Positions 11,426 to 23,490 of a stretch of DNA of 64,000 bases are shown here, piece by piece. Every line of letters starts with the position of its first letter. Within the stretch, counting starts at the first letter, position 1. The notes under the pieces were generated by a model that did not search any database, was not told where the DNA came from, and saw nothing but the letters and a program-made list of their open reading frames with translations. The stretch is from the NCBI GenBank assembly GCA_010279815.1, contig QEOQ01000274.1, forward strand, positions 546,856-610,855, written 5' to 3'. Source of the DNA: Brachionus plicatilis (Eukaryota > Rotifera > Eurotatoria > Ploima > Brachionidae). A program made the translations under genes and the position numbers.

Positions 11426-11884
11426 AATTTGCATGAGCGTCTGTCACTCTTCTTCCATATTTGCATTCTTAGATAAGTCAAAGTGTTAAATTGATCTTTT
11501 TCATATGATTCCATCTAAAACTTAAGCTGACGCATTTATATATGTAAATCTGACTCGTTGAATTTTTGTGAAATTTTCAGATCTAATGATCCGAGCTTTT
11601 TGCACCTAGATAAAAAAAAACTCTTTTTCAATTCTATTTCATTTGTTACATAAGTATATTAGATTCTGAAAATTTTTTCAAATATGGATTTATCAAAATT
11701 ATAATTATAATAGATGAACCATAAAAGTGTTTATTAAAAAAATTCTTTCTAAAAAATCAAAATTTTTTTTCAATGAAAATTTAAATATTTTGAATTAAAA
11801 ATATTTGAATAAAATTTCTTGCGCGTACAATAAATAAAAACGAAATTTTTTAAGATTTTTACTATTTTTGGCATTATCATCTAA
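11426..11884. other. Upstream region of the fucosyltransferase gene
   Basis: AT-rich, no repeat termini seen. It should contain the promoter and 5' untranslated region of the gene at 11885, but I cannot locate a core promoter. Confidence 0.3.
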
Positions 11885-13168
11885 ATGGTGCTCAAATTAA
11901 AATTTATATTTTTTTTCACCGTTATCCTATCGATATTCTATTTAGCTTTAAATTATTTTTTGATATTTAATAATTCTAATAAACATTATTTTTGTGATCC
12001 ATTAAAAAAAAACTCAAAACAATATTTCATTCAAATTGACAATGAATTTTATCCAAAAATAATTCCTTCTTTTTTCAATTCATCAATTAATTTTCAATGC
12101 CTTAATAAAGCCAACTTTAAGCCTAAAGTTATTTTACTATGGAATGATTTAGGTCCGTGGAAAGATTATCAGTATGGCATTGGAAAATTTGAACCTTTTG
12201 TAAAGCGCAATTGTCCAGTCACAAATTGTGAAATTACTAAAAACAAATCGCGTCTATCTGAAAGTGATTTAGTTATAGTTCACATGAGATCAAAATTCTC
12301 ATATCTGCCTACAAACAGACCAGAAAAGACTCGTATGGTTTTTTTTATAATTGAATCACCAATTCATTCCTATCAATTTCACCCGAAATATAATGGTTTG
12401 TTCAATTTAACTGCCACGTATAATCTTAACTCGGATTTTTCTCCTTATTATTACAGCAACATAGAATTTAAATGGGAACGAAATTTAAAATTCAACGAAA
12501 ATCAAGATTTCTCAATAAATAAAACAAAATTAGCTTTTTATTTGGCTACGAATTGTAGAGCTTTTTCTAGAAGAACTGAGTATGTAAAAGAAATGCAGAA
12601 ACACTCAAACAGAATTGATGTCTATGGTGGTTGTGGTAAAAGCTGTAATATTTCTGGAGAAGACCGATTTTCGAGTAATTTATGCCGGCAAAAATTAAGT
12701 AAAGATTACCGATTTTTGTTAGCATTTGAAAACAGCATGTGCAAAGATTATATTACAGAAAAATTACTTGATACAGTCCTGTTTGATATAGTTCCAGTTG
12801 TTTTCGGATATGGTCCATATGATCAATTAATTCCTCGATCAGCTTATATCAATGCTTTGGACTTTAAGACACCAAAAGAATTGGTTAATTATCTCATTTA
12901 TCTTGAGTCGAATTCAACAGCTTACAATTCATATTTTAAATGGAAAAAGTATATAAAAAAAACAAATACAAAATATAACACTTTGTGTGATATGTGCATA
13001 AAATTAAATTTAGAAAATTTTTATGGAGTGAAAAAATCAATTGTTAATGATTTAGAAACATTTTGGGGTGTGAAAAAAAACTGCTGGGCAGCTCCAGTGA
13101 TAAAAAATGATGGATCATTTTTTTTCTATCCAATCAATTATACACATAAATGTAAAATATGCAATTGA
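11885..13168 (+). CDS. Alpha-1,3-fucosyltransferase (GT10 family)
   Basis: An intact single-exon frame of 427 residues. Residues 1-30 form a short cytoplasmic tail and one hydrophobic signal-anchor (FIFFFTVILSIFYLALNYFL), giving a type II Golgi membrane protein. Residues about 80-200 fit the GT10 N-terminal acceptor domain (VILLWNDLGPW). Residues about 210-400 fit the donor-binding domain with the family hallmark AFENSMCKDYITEKLLDTVL near 279-298, followed by VPVVFGYGPYDQLIPRSAYI. Known family members move fucose from GDP-fucose to GlcNAc of glycans on secreted proteins. Conserved cysteines (CDMCIKL and a C-terminal KCKIC) may form disulfides. Length is typical. The ATG follows an AT-rich leader and AATAAA-like signals follow the stop. 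It is convergent with the fukutin homologue. Confidence 0.93.
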   Translation: MVLKLKFIFFFTVILSIFYLALNYFLIFNNSNKHYFCDPLKKNSKQYFIQIDNEFYPKIIPSFFNSSINFQCLNKANFKPKVILLWNDLGPWKDYQYGIGKFEPFVKRNCPVTNCEITKNKSRLSESDLVIVHMRSKFSYLPTNRPEKTRMVFFIIESPIHSYQFHPKYNGLFNLTATYNLNSDFSPYYYSNIEFKWERNLKFNENQDFSINKTKLAFYLATNCRAFSRRTEYVKEMQKHSNRIDVYGGCGKSCNISGEDRFSSNLCRQKLSKDYRFLLAFENSMCKDYITEKLLDTVLFDIVPVVFGYGPYDQLIPRSAYINALDFKTPKELVNYLIYLESNSTAYNSYFKWKKYIKKTNTKYNTLCDMCIKLNLENFYGVKKSIVNDLETFWGVKKNCWAAPVIKNDGSFFFYPINYTHKCKICN

Positions 13169-13797
13169 TTTATATTTCAATTTTAATACAAAAAATAAAA
13201 AGTAAAAATTTTGCTCAAATTTTATTTTTCAAAAATTTAAATGTTTTTAAAGAATTTGTTTCAAAAACGCACAAAAAACTAAAAAAGACCAAAACTTTTT
13301 TAATAATTAATTTTTTTTAAATCTGTAAAAAGATTATAAAAATTTAGTTAATTAGCTTTATTTGAGAACCTGAATCTTGAAGTTGATAATGAATTAAGGA
13401 AGTTAGGTACTCTAGAAAGCTAAATTTTAAAAATTCTTTTTTTTTTTTTTCGATTTGCAAAAAAACATTTAAATGCTGATAACTTTTAGAAAAAAAAAAT
13501 TCATAAAAAGCAAAAAATCAAATGTTAAGTGTGAGTGCAATTGCTACACTTACAATTTACACTTATAATTTGAAACTTGGTAAAATTAAGTATTACACTT
13601 TGATCTCACAATCGAAAACTTGAATTATTAAATATCAATCAGTTTTTTTTTTATTTTCAAAACAATTCTTTCACTAGTTTTTTGTTAACAAAGTTTTTTA
13701 ACGAAAGACTCAAAATATTAATGCGAATTTTTTTTAATAAAAAGTCTTAAAATTTTCACAAAATATAACATAATTTTTCAAAAAAATTCAAATACAT
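13169..13797. other. Intergenic AT-rich stretch
   Basis: The 3' flank of the fucosyltransferase gene. No gene or repeat terminus supported. Confidence 0.4.
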
Positions 13798-13975
13798 AAA
13801 AATCTTGATTTCTTATATTATATCTCTAATAAAACACTATAATTACCTTAAAAAAGGCACTCCAGTTAAGTTAAGGAACACAAAGAAGCTTTTCAAGGAA
13901 AGGACCTTAACTGGGATTGCCTTTTTTAAGGTAATTAAAGTGTTTTATTAGAAATATAAGAAATCAAGATTTTAA
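13798..13975. repeat. Long hairpin (foldback)
   Basis: Two arms of about 70 nt pair almost fully: AATCTTGATTTCTTATATTA and TTACCTTAAAAAAGGCA on the left, TGCCTTTTTTAAGGTAA and ATATAAGAAATCAAGATT on the right. The loop is about 35 nt around AAAGAAGCTTTTC. Either a small palindromic MITE or a transcribed hairpin. Confidence 0.65.
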
Positions 13976-13976
13976 A

Positions 13977-14488
13977 GGCATCTTAAAGTTGATGATCAAA
14001 TCAATATATCATTTCAATTCAAAGAGTTTATCATTTGATACTAAAATTAATCTTTAAATTTATTTAAATAATTTAAATTTAAAATGCTTTACATGTTATG
14101 TAGATGAAAAAAATAAAAACAAAATTTATTTCTAAATTATTTGTAGAAAAGATCGATATTTTCAAATTATCACTTATTTGGAATTTTAATATTTGAAATT
14201 TTATTTTAATTTTGAGTGCTAAATACAAATACTTTTGAAATAAAAAATTCCAAAATAAACTCTAAAAAAAGTCAATTTTTAAAAATTTAAATTTAAAAAT
14301 CGATTTTATCAATTGATTTAGAAAATATTTTTTTTAATCTTCATAACATTATTCAATAACATATTCAATATTTTTAATCTTCATAACATGTAAAGCATTT
14401 TTCAATAAAATTATTCAAATAAATTCTAAAGATTAATTTTAATATTTAAAGAAAAACTCTTTGAATAAATCTTCAAATTCAAGATGCC
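13977..14488. mobile_element. Palindromic MITE, GGCATCTTGAAG family, copy 2
   Basis: Starts GGCATCTTAAAGTTGATGAT, ends AAATTCAAGATGCC, and is flanked by the perfect 8-bp duplication ATTTTAAA (13969-13976, 14489-14496). Palindromic interior, no coding capacity. Confidence 0.8.
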
Positions 14489-14752
14489 ATTTTAAAAAGG
14501 TTTTAAAAAATCACAAGTTAAAATCAAGACTTGTTCGAAAAAATATATATAAGTTCAAGTTTCGAAATTTATAAAATAGAAGTCCAAACAAGTCTAATAT
14601 AATTCAAAATGATTGCTTAGGGAATAAAATTTAAAAAATCTAAAAAAAACTTTTTTCAAAAATTAATTTCTTGATGTTAAATTTTTAATTTATTTATAAA
14701 AAAAATAGGATTAAAAACTTTTTTTTCACAGAGCTTCTACGATAAATGAATC

Positions 14753-15222
14753 TGAGGTAAAATTACGTAATTTTACCGTATTTTACGTAAAAATTGATAA
14801 AGCCAAAAACGCCACAAAAAGATCATTATTTACATTTTTAATAAAATTTCCAAAAAAATATGAAAAAAAAGAATACGACTTGTCAATGCATCAAAAAATA
14901 ATTTACCAAATTTTACGTAAAATTACGTACAAACTATTCTTTAAGGTAAAAATCGTTAGAAAAGTAAAAAACGTAAAAAAATTGAAAACTTTATTTTATT
15001 TCAAATTATTACAAAAAAAAATTCTTTGAATTAAAAATTTTACATCATAAATGATTGCATCAACTGTCTAAGTTTTTAAATAACTTTTTCCAAAAAACGT
15101 AAAAATGATCTTTTTGTGGCCTTTTAAGTTTTACTATTTTTTATGTAAAATACGGTATAATTTTGTAATTTTTCGGAATGTTACGTAAATTAACGTAAAA
15201 TTGCGTAATTTTACCTCAGAAC
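14753..15222. repeat. TTTTACGTAA-family foldback element
   Basis: Termini TGAGGTAAAATTACGTAATT and AATTGCGTAATTTTACCTCA are inverted copies. Inside, GCCACAAAAAGATCA pairs with TGATCTTTTTGTGGC. Typical palindromic MITE architecture, no coding content. Confidence 0.65.
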
Positions 15223-15645
15223 CATGTATACTAAATGTAAATGGTTGATATCGTTTTGCCATAAAATTTGGCATAAAATTTAATAGCAGTATGGTGTAAA
15301 TGAGATTAGGAAATTTTCATTTTTTGTTTAAGGTTTAAGATGAGAACTATTCGAAATAGATTGGAGATTTTTAATTAATTTATTTTTTTATTTCGATTAA
15401 GTTCGTTTAAATTAAGTTAAATAAATGAAATATTTTTAATCCGATAAAAATATTTATAGGATAAAATTTTTCAATTGGTGTTTTTAAGATATTTTCAACG
15501 AGATAATAGAAAGGTTGAATATTAAAAACTAAATAAATTCAATAAAATTTATAAATTTACGTCTTCAATCAATTTTATTCTTTTTTTACAATATAAGAAA
15601 AAATTTTATACTAATATTTTCTTTTTTAATTTATCAGAAATATAT

Positions 15646-18600
15646 TTATTTAACACCATCAAAAATTTCTATTAAGACTGATTCTGGATTACATGGAATG
15701 GTGTATTTTTTTTCAAGGATTTCTGCAGAGCACATTTGATTTATTTTTCTGATTATTTTTCTTTCAACTTTTCCGTTTATAAAATGTTCAAAATTCATAT
15801 GGGTTCGATTAATTTCGGATGTTAAATAAAAATGAAACATATTTTCTTCTCCAATAATCGATTCAAACTTTTTGTTATTTATATTTATTTTCAAGTCAAT
15901 TCTAAAAAAATTATCTCGATTTTTCAAATTTAATTGTTTTGAATCAAGGCCTATAAAGGTTCTTTTACAATTGGATAAACCACATTCACGATACCAATTC
16001 AAAAGAGTTTTTCCAGTCAGCCAATATTCTATTTGATTTAACTGAAACAAGCGTTTTAAATGACCCAACCGGTAATCAAATACAATGTCTTTGACATCAT
16101 AAGTTAATTTATTAAAGTTGATATAACTAGATCTTGATTTACACTCTATAAATTTTGATCGCTTATACTCATTCAAGAAAAAATCAATATTTAATGGAAT
16201 AATCACATTCTCTGATCCGTATTCAACGACTATTGTTTCGAATCTAAATATTTAAGAAATAAATAAAACTTTAAAAGAAAAGGAAAATAATTGATTAATG
16301 AGGACATAAAAAAATTTAATTAAATATCGCTTTAAATAAACAAAATATATTTATAAAAAAAAATATTAAAAAATGGATATTTTTTAAATATATTTAACAC
16401 AATTTATAGTTCCCGAGTAGCGAAACTACCGCACAATATGAATTTTCTAAATTTGACTTGAAAATATTAATCTGCATACTTGAAAAGCCATTTATTTAAT
16501 TCAATTTTTAATTTAATTTATTCAAAAAAATTACGCCAGACTTGGCGATGTTATACATAGAAATATAATAAATCTAAGAAATAGTTTAATTCACAAAGGT
16601 TAAGTTTTTTTTCTTTAAATCTGAAAAATAAAAATAGACTGAACAATTTTTTTTAGTGAATGAAATTCATAATTTTAATTTACAAATAATTTTTTCCATT
16701 TATATCTACATTATAAAATTAAATTCATTTATTATTCATTTTAATTGAAAAAAATTTTTTTTTTTTTAGATTCTTGTTATTTTTTTTTATTTGTTTTTTA
16801 TTCTTACGGTCGGGATTTAAAAGTTTGGATTTATAAAAACTGTTTTTTGGATGTGGTTAAAAAAATTTAAAAAATAAGTACCGTAATGCCTTGCCCCCAA
16901 ATTTTGAAACAATTGAAAAAATAGAAAAATATATTTTTATTATTTTATACATATTTAATGCGGCATTTATACCAAAATTTTGACATTAACTGCAGCATTT
17001 TTAGTCGCAGCGTATCTGGAAAAAAAAGTGGGTTAAATGGGCATCTTGAAGTTGATGATCAATTCAAAGTATCATTTCAATTCAAAAAGTTTGTCTTTAG
17101 ATATTAAACTTAATCTTTGATTTTATTTAAATAATTCTAATGTAACATGATTTACATGCAATGTAGATTTAGAAAATAAAAAAAAAATTGAAAAAACATT
17201 TTCTCAGTCCATTGATAATCGATTTTAGCATTTAAATGTATTAACTGATTTTTTGTAAAGTTTTTTAAGATTTTTTATTTCAAAAGTATTTGTGTTAGCA
17301 TTCACAATTAAATTTTAAGAAAAATTCAAATAAAAAATTCCAAATTAGTAATAAAATGAAAATACAACTTTACAAAAAATCAGCTAACTAAATTGAAAAT
17401 CGATTTTATCAATGGACTGAGAAAAGGTTTTTTCAATTTTTTTTTATTTTCTAAATCTACATTGCATGTAAATCATGTTACATTAGAATTATTTAAATAA
17501 AATCAAAGATTAAGTTTAATATCTAAAGACAAACTTTTTGAATTGAAATGATATTTTGAATTGATCATCAACTTCAAGATGCCGTTAAATGCAGCATTAA
17601 AATCCAGAATTCTGAAAATAAATGCCTTATTAGGGGGCAAGGCATTACGGTAATTAGAAAATTTATTATTTAACAAAAATTTATTGAGTTTACTATAAAA
17701 AAACATTTGACTAATTTGATATTCAATTCTAACAATTAAGATAATGAAATTTATGATTTTATAAAATTAGTTTCAAGCTTATTATATTTAATTTTGGCTT
17801 CAAAAATTCAAAAAATAAAAAAAAGTGGTCCCTACTTTTCAATAATTATGGAAAATTTACGGTATTTATCATTATTTTACGATTTTACCAAATTATTGAC
17901 AAGCATGTATCAAAGATAAATCTTATTCAAAAATCAAAGTTAATTGACAGATATATTAAAAGACAAAGTTATATAAATAAATATAAAACATAGATATATA
18001 GTTTCTTTAATTTTAATTCAAGATAAAAAGGGCAAAAAAAATATAATTTTTTAAATTTGATCAAAGCATTTTAAACGCGTAATTAAATTTCAATGCATTT
18101 CTTGTTACATTTAAAAAGCTTTATTTTCAAAAATTTTAAATAAAGCTTTGAAATGTTACAAAAATTTAAAAATCTCCTATGAAATTTAATTGCAAAAATA
18201 AAAATTTTATGATCAAATTTGAATTTGATGAAATTTGAAAAAATAAATTTTTAATTAATTCGCGAAAATTTACTTTGATAATTTTTCAAAAAGTAAATTT
18301 TCAAATTTAATAAAAAATAAAAAAATTTTTTTGAAATAATTACTTTTCAAAAGCTCTGTTATAGTCCCCTAATGATTTTGAAAGCTTTTTTATAACAAAA
18401 TCGTCCCTAGGTATCCAGTAAAAGTCACCTCGAGGATACATGACTGAAATTTGGTAGATAAAATGTCCACACACAATATATATGCTTGCTGGAATTGTAA
18501 CATTGAGATCATGATTTTGTGTTGGAACAATGTTGCAAGGCAAGTTGGACGATGCCAGTTCCTAAAATTATATAAACAAATAGATTAGTTTTAAACTACT

Positions 18601-19023
18601 TTTCCTTTTTACTTTGAAAAAATTTGACATAAATTTAATTTCAATTGCCATGGACAAAATAAATGGTCTATTTAAATCCTGGATTTCCAACAAATCTTTT
18701 AATTTATTCTGATTAGGATATCTGCCTTTCATATTACTCAAGACTTTAATATCGAACAAACATGCTCTGTTTATAAACAAAATCTTATTAATAACAGAAA
18801 ACAATAGAGAATTATTATTCGAATAATTAATATTTTTATAAATAAATGGCATTTTATGCCGATAATTTTTGTATTTTGATATTGTTTCAAGAAAAATATT
18901 ATTTTCTTCAGATTCAGAAGTATGATTATTTGAATGACCATTTTTAATTATTAAAACTAAATAAAAAAAACATGCTAATAACAACCATCTTAATTTTTTT
19001 AATTTTTTAAATAAAAAATTCAT
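15646..19023 (-). CDS. FKTN: Fukutin homologue (ribitol-phosphate transferase-like), three exons
   Basis: Exons on the minus strand are 18613-19023, 18344-18561 and 15646-16243. All splice sites are GT-AG and the phases agree, giving 408 residues against about 460 in vertebrate fukutin. Residues ~10-30 form a signal-anchor (LLLACFFYLVLIIKNG), so this is a type II Golgi protein. Homology shows at TIPASIYIVCGHFIYQISV, at RSKFIECKSRSSY in exon 3, at EYWLTGKTLLNWYRECG, and at YTIPCNPESVLIEIF near the end. Fukutin adds ribitol-phosphate to alpha-dystroglycan O-mannose glycans. Here the acidic Asp-x-Asp after the WYRxC motif and the later Leu-Asp-Val-Phe motif are absent, and the C-terminus stops early. 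It may be catalytically inactive or a strongly divergent paralogue. The 2.1-kb second intron is full of MITEs. Confidence 0.85.
16881..17650. mobile_element. TACCGTAATGCC-family MITE in fukutin intron 2
   Basis: Inverted termini CCGTAATGCCTTGCCCCC and GGGGGCAAGGCATTACGG are flanked by TA (16879-16880, 17651-17652), as in Tc1/mariner-type elements. The interior is split by the GGCATCTTGAAG MITE at 17040-17583. A second family member is at 24269-24823. Confidence 0.75.
17040..17583. mobile_element. Palindromic MITE, GGCATCTTGAAG family, copy 3 (nested)
   Basis: Termini GGCATCTTGAAGTTGATGAT and ATCATCAACTTCAAGATGCC carry a perfect 8-bp duplication GTTAAATG (17032-17039, 17584-17591). It inserted into the TACCGTAATGCC element, so it is the younger of the two. 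Confidence 0.85.
18050..18225. repeat. Foldback in fukutin intron 2
   Basis: The inner stem GTTACATTTAAAAAGCTTTA pairs with TAAAGCTTTGAAATGTTAC. Outer arms AAATTTGATCA and TGATCAAATTT extend it. No coding content. Confidence 0.55.
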
Positions 19024-21150
19024 CTAAATAGTTTTACAAATCAATTATTGATTAGTATATGTAATATCTATCCTTTATGTTCAAATTTTATTATTTAAAA
19101 AATTTTTGAATTAAGAATTTTTTGTAACATCCCACTTAAATCCAAAAAAACTAAAGAAAAGGTTTTTGATGATGAAAATTAATTTTTTTTTCTAATTCGT
19201 CGGTCCAAATAATTAAATCTAATTGTTCAGCTAAAAATACAGAAGAAAAGACATGAAATTGAGTCTGTTAAAATACCCTAAAATAACTTTTAGAAAAACT
19301 TTCCAATTAAGAGGAAGAGTGCACTTATTTTCTGGTAAGATACATGAAAATAAAATTTTTTTTAAATTTTACCTGAAAAATCTGTATTTTCACGGATATG
19401 TCAATTTTGATTAAAAAAAAACAAATCAAACAGATAATGATAAAAGATGAAGCTATTCAAAATAGTACTGAAGCCTAACTTTTCTGTTCAGCTATATATA
19501 AACTGTACTCACAAATTTGTCCATATACTTACTTAACTTATCTTTAACATGATCTCCCCAATTTTCCGAAACCAAACTTTGTAATCAAAAAATGTAGCAG
19601 TAAAAGGAAGAAATACCTAAAAGAAAAATTGCTTAAATTTTATATAATTCTTTCTCTTTTTTATTTTAGTTTTTGTAAATATTCCCTTTTTTTCTTTCTT
19701 ATTTTTTAAGTAACATTAAAAGCATTTTTTTAAATTACGAACGTTTTTAATAATAATAAATATATATTTTTTTATGGGCAGTTTTCATAAGCTTGGGAAA
19801 AGAGCAAATATTTATTTAAATAAAGACGTTTATCATCATTTGTCCATTTGCTTACTTAACTTATCTTTTACATGACCTCCCAAATTTTCCGAGACCAAAT
19901 TTTCGAAACGTTAGACGACTTTCTACGAGTTTTCATTGATTACTTATGTTAGAAAGCACCTTAGAGTCTTTTTTAAATAATTAAAGATAATGTAACATTT
20001 TGCTCTGCTAATTATGATTCTAGATTTTACTTGTGGTTCTTGTATTTTTTTTTCCATTTAAAATATGTAAATCGAACTTATGTACCAATCAAGAAAATTT
20101 GGAAATGTAATAATTGCTCTTTTTTTTGTTTTTTATTTAATTAAGTAAAAAAGAATACATTTTTTGTGAAACGTAAACGCAATTTTAAGTTTCAATTTTC
20201 TATTTATTCTCAGGTAACTTGCGTAAAAATAAACGTATTCAAAAAATATAAAAAGATTTTCAGATATTAGCTTCAAATAATTTTATTTTTATATTTATAT
20301 TATTTTTTATCTACAACTCTTTCATTTTTTTATTCGAATGTTTACTTGAATTTAATTTATTTAATTTTAATTTTATTTTTTTAGAGCTCAAAACTCAATT
20401 AACTATATTCTATTTATCAGGGAGAAATCTTCCTTAAACTTTTCTAAATAATAATAATAATAATTCAGATATTAGCTAATAATAAAAACATACAGTTTCT
20501 TCTGTGTCTACTAACTCAACTGTAAAACACCTGAACAAGTAAACCAATTAATTGATTAACAAAATTGATTCAAGTTTCAAGCTAAATCAACAGGCTAGTG
20601 CCCCTGTCCTTAAAAGATCGATTAACATTTGATATATTCAAAATAAAATTTAAATTTATACATTTTTAATAAATAATTTAATTTTTTATACAAAAATAGC
20701 AGTTATAGTTAGTTGTAATAATGAGCTGAGAAATGTCTAGAAATAGTTTAAAGAAAGGAAGGAAACAGAAAATGAAGGTGAAAATATTGTTTTGCAGACA
20801 ACCAAAAGGGCAGTCAAAATATTTTAATATCAATTTATACAAACGATTACTAAAAAAATCAATTTTTTAAATTTATTAGAAAAAATTTGTAGAAATTCTT
20901 TTATTAAAATAACTTATTTCGAAATATGAAAACAATTCAAATAATTTAAATTTGTGTTGCTTTTAACAAATACTATTTAAAAATTTTTTTTTAAACTATT
21001 TTCATAAAGAATAAAATATTTATAATATTTAAAATATTTAAATTCTTTATTATGTAATATAAAAAAATGGAAAATCTTGAAGGCAAGTTGAAGTTTAAAA
21101 TCAATTTTTGATGCCCAAAAAGATGTGAACAGAAGTTCACCAAAAAATGT
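19024..21150. other. Gene-free stretch with one direct repeat
   Basis: AT-rich DNA. A segment of about 65 bp at 19510-19580 recurs in direct orientation at 19845-19910 (shared TTACTTAACTTATCTTT, CATGA and CCGA), some 15% diverged. A short AAT microsatellite lies near 20447. No gene seen. Confidence 0.5.
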
Positions 21151-21158
21151 AACCATGA

Positions 21159-22347
21159 GTATCTTGCTTAAAATGTGAACTTTATATTGGCATGTTGAAG
21201 TTTATGATCAAAACTTAATATCAAATTGCTCATTTTATATTTAATAATAAATTTCCTGAAGATTTAGGTAGAATTTTATAAAATTCTTGATGTAACATTG
21301 ATTAACATAGTTAATTTAAAATTTCAAAAAAAAAAAAAATTTTAAATTAATAGCATGTTCAAAATTAACTAAAATGATCGATTATTTTTGATTTTTTAGT
21401 AAAGTTAATAATGCAAATAAATTAATTTTTTTCTTAACATAAAATATTATTTGGTTTTTTAATCTTATTATCTTTGTGAAGTTAAGTTTTTTGTCTTTCG
21501 GATTTTGTACTCTTTTAAATTCTAAAAATCGATTATTAATCCATCTATTTTATGATCAACTTAAAATAATTTTTTGAGACTGTAGCATAATATGTTAAAT
21601 CATTACCAATAAAAAAAAAATTATTTCGTTAATTTTAGAAATTATTATGCTTACTTTTTAATTGAACATTTGATCATTTGATCATAAACTTCAAAATGCC
21701 CTTTATATTCACCAAATTTCTGTTCACAAATTTTGTGACCAAAGTAGTTCACATAAAATAACAAATGTTCATCAAATTTTTAATTTAAATTTAAGACAAA
21801 ATCAAGAATCTTTACTTTGTTATGCTTGTTGAAATTTGCCACTATTTTTTTTATTAAGCTAAAAAATTTAATTGCTTCATTAAAAAAAAAATGAAATCAA
21901 AAAGCTAATGTATCAACTTTGATATCCCAAAAGATTAATTTTACAAAGAAATTAAAAATAATGACTGAAAATATTGATTTAAAAATTTTCAAAGAAATCT
22001 CTGAGATACACCTGAGCTATGGCTGCAATATCAACTTCACAAGAGACTTTGAATGTAGTAAAAAAAGCACTAAGCAAACATGCTAATCCTGTGCCATGTG
22101 AGGTTTGTGGAGAATTAATGAAAAATATTAAAGGAGTAAAATTGCATATAGCAAAAAAACATAAAAATTAAAAAATAATTTTTGACAATTTATTTTATTT
22201 TTTTTATCAAAATTAACATTTAAATTAATGTTCACATAAAAAAAATTAGTTCACGAAAAATTAAATTTTTTTTTTAAATTTACTTTGGTCACAAAATTTG
22301 TGAACAGAAATTTGGTGAACATAAAGTTCATATTTTAGGCAAGACCC
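21159..22347 (+). mobile_element. Non-autonomous Merlin-family element with zinc-finger remnant
   Basis: The ends are inverted: TATCTTGCTTAAAATGTGAA at the left and a right end whose complement begins GGGTCTTGCCTAAAATATGA. Subterminal TTCACCAAATTTCTGTTCAC and its complement occur at both sides. The GGGTCTTG start matches the complete Merlin at 57133. Around 22020-22170 a remnant encodes CEVCGELMKNIKGVKLHIAK, the same C-terminal finger as that element. The DDE domain is deleted. No clear target duplication. Confidence 0.65.
21189..21700. mobile_element. Palindromic MITE, GGCATCTTGAAG family, copy 4 (nested)
   Basis: Begins GGCATGTTGAAGTTTATGAT, ends ATCATAAACTTCAAAATGCC, flanked by an 8-9 bp duplication (C)TTTATATT. 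It lies inside the Merlin-derived element at 21159-22347. Confidence 0.75.
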
Positions 22348-22619
22348 TCTTAATGTTTATGCAAAATTTTTCTCTGCATTATTTCTATTAATAAATAACA
22401 ATTAATTAATTTATTTTTTATTTTTATTATTATTTTACGTAATTTTACGTGAAATTACGTAAAAACAGTTTTTCGTAGCAGTACTGTATGTAAGAATTAA
22501 TCATAAAAGTGTGAAAAAAGATTGATATAATTGTTTAATCTTTTTGATTATCAGAATTTCTATACTTTTGCAACATACTGTATAATAAATGGATTTTGGT
22601 TCTTTTTTAGCTAAGTTCA

Positions 22620-22880
22620 TTACCTTGAATTTGGAAAGTAAAGCTCCGTCGACCATTTTTCAGTCAACTGTTATTTTCAAATTGCGGATTCATGAATTCT
22701 CACACAAATTATTTTAAGATCATTAGCACATGACCAACACGGACATTTAAAGATTTTTTAAAGATCCTTTATACAGAAAATAGGCCCCGATACTGATTCT
22801 TAAGGAACGCCACTTATGACTTCTCTCCAGTCCGACAAAGAATCAGCAAGTAACTCTGTTTCCGTCACATTAAGACATCT
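22620..22880 (-). pseudogene. LINE reverse-transcriptase fragment
   Basis: The minus-strand translation has VISGVP, a stop, then SVSGPI, matching the SGVPQGSVLGP block of LINE reverse transcriptases, and further on CANDLKII in the place of the catalytic YADD block. Stops and frame shifts show it is dead. Confidence 0.6.
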
Positions 22881-23185
22881 TGGATCCATTTAATTCCCGT
22901 TTTCAATTTCAATTGTCAATTTATGAATGTATTGACTTTTTTTTTCTTTAAACGCTAATCTTGTTCATATTTCCATAGAGCTTTTTTGAATAAATTTGAA
23001 CTATTTTTTCTAACTTATTTGTGTTGAGTAAAATATTTTAAATTCTTGAATCTCATAAGCTTATACCAAGTTTGATTCTTAAGATCACTTAATTTTTTCA
23101 AGTCCTTGCTAAGACATTCTGAATTCATTCTAAAAGAAACATTTTTTTGTTAGCTTTGTATTTTTTGTTTTAGAAATCGAGAAAA

Positions 23186-23244
23186 CTTTGGAGCATTTGA
23201 TTTGTGTCCTTATTAAAAAAGAACAAAAATCAAATGCTCCAAAG
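23186..23244. repeat. Short perfect hairpin (18-bp stem)
   Basis: CTTTGGAGCATTTGATTT pairs perfectly with AAATCAAATGCTCCAAAG across a loop of about 23 nt. Its size is compatible with a microRNA-type precursor or a tiny MITE. Nothing else identifies it. Confidence 0.4.
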
Positions 23245-23490
23245 ATAAAAGAACAAACATATCCTAAATACAAAAATTAGTAGCTGATATGTGACACAAC
23301 TATTATTTGGGATCATTTATAAATTAATCTTTTGATCATAAAAATAAGTGTCAAACTGTCTTTAATGCAGAAAAAATATTTTAAAAGCCAGACACTTCAA
23401 TAAGTATGCAAAATATTTACCCTGAAAAATTTTTTAAATTTTATACATCATTTTGTTGAAAAGTTTAATGTAAATGGGAATATTGTGTCT

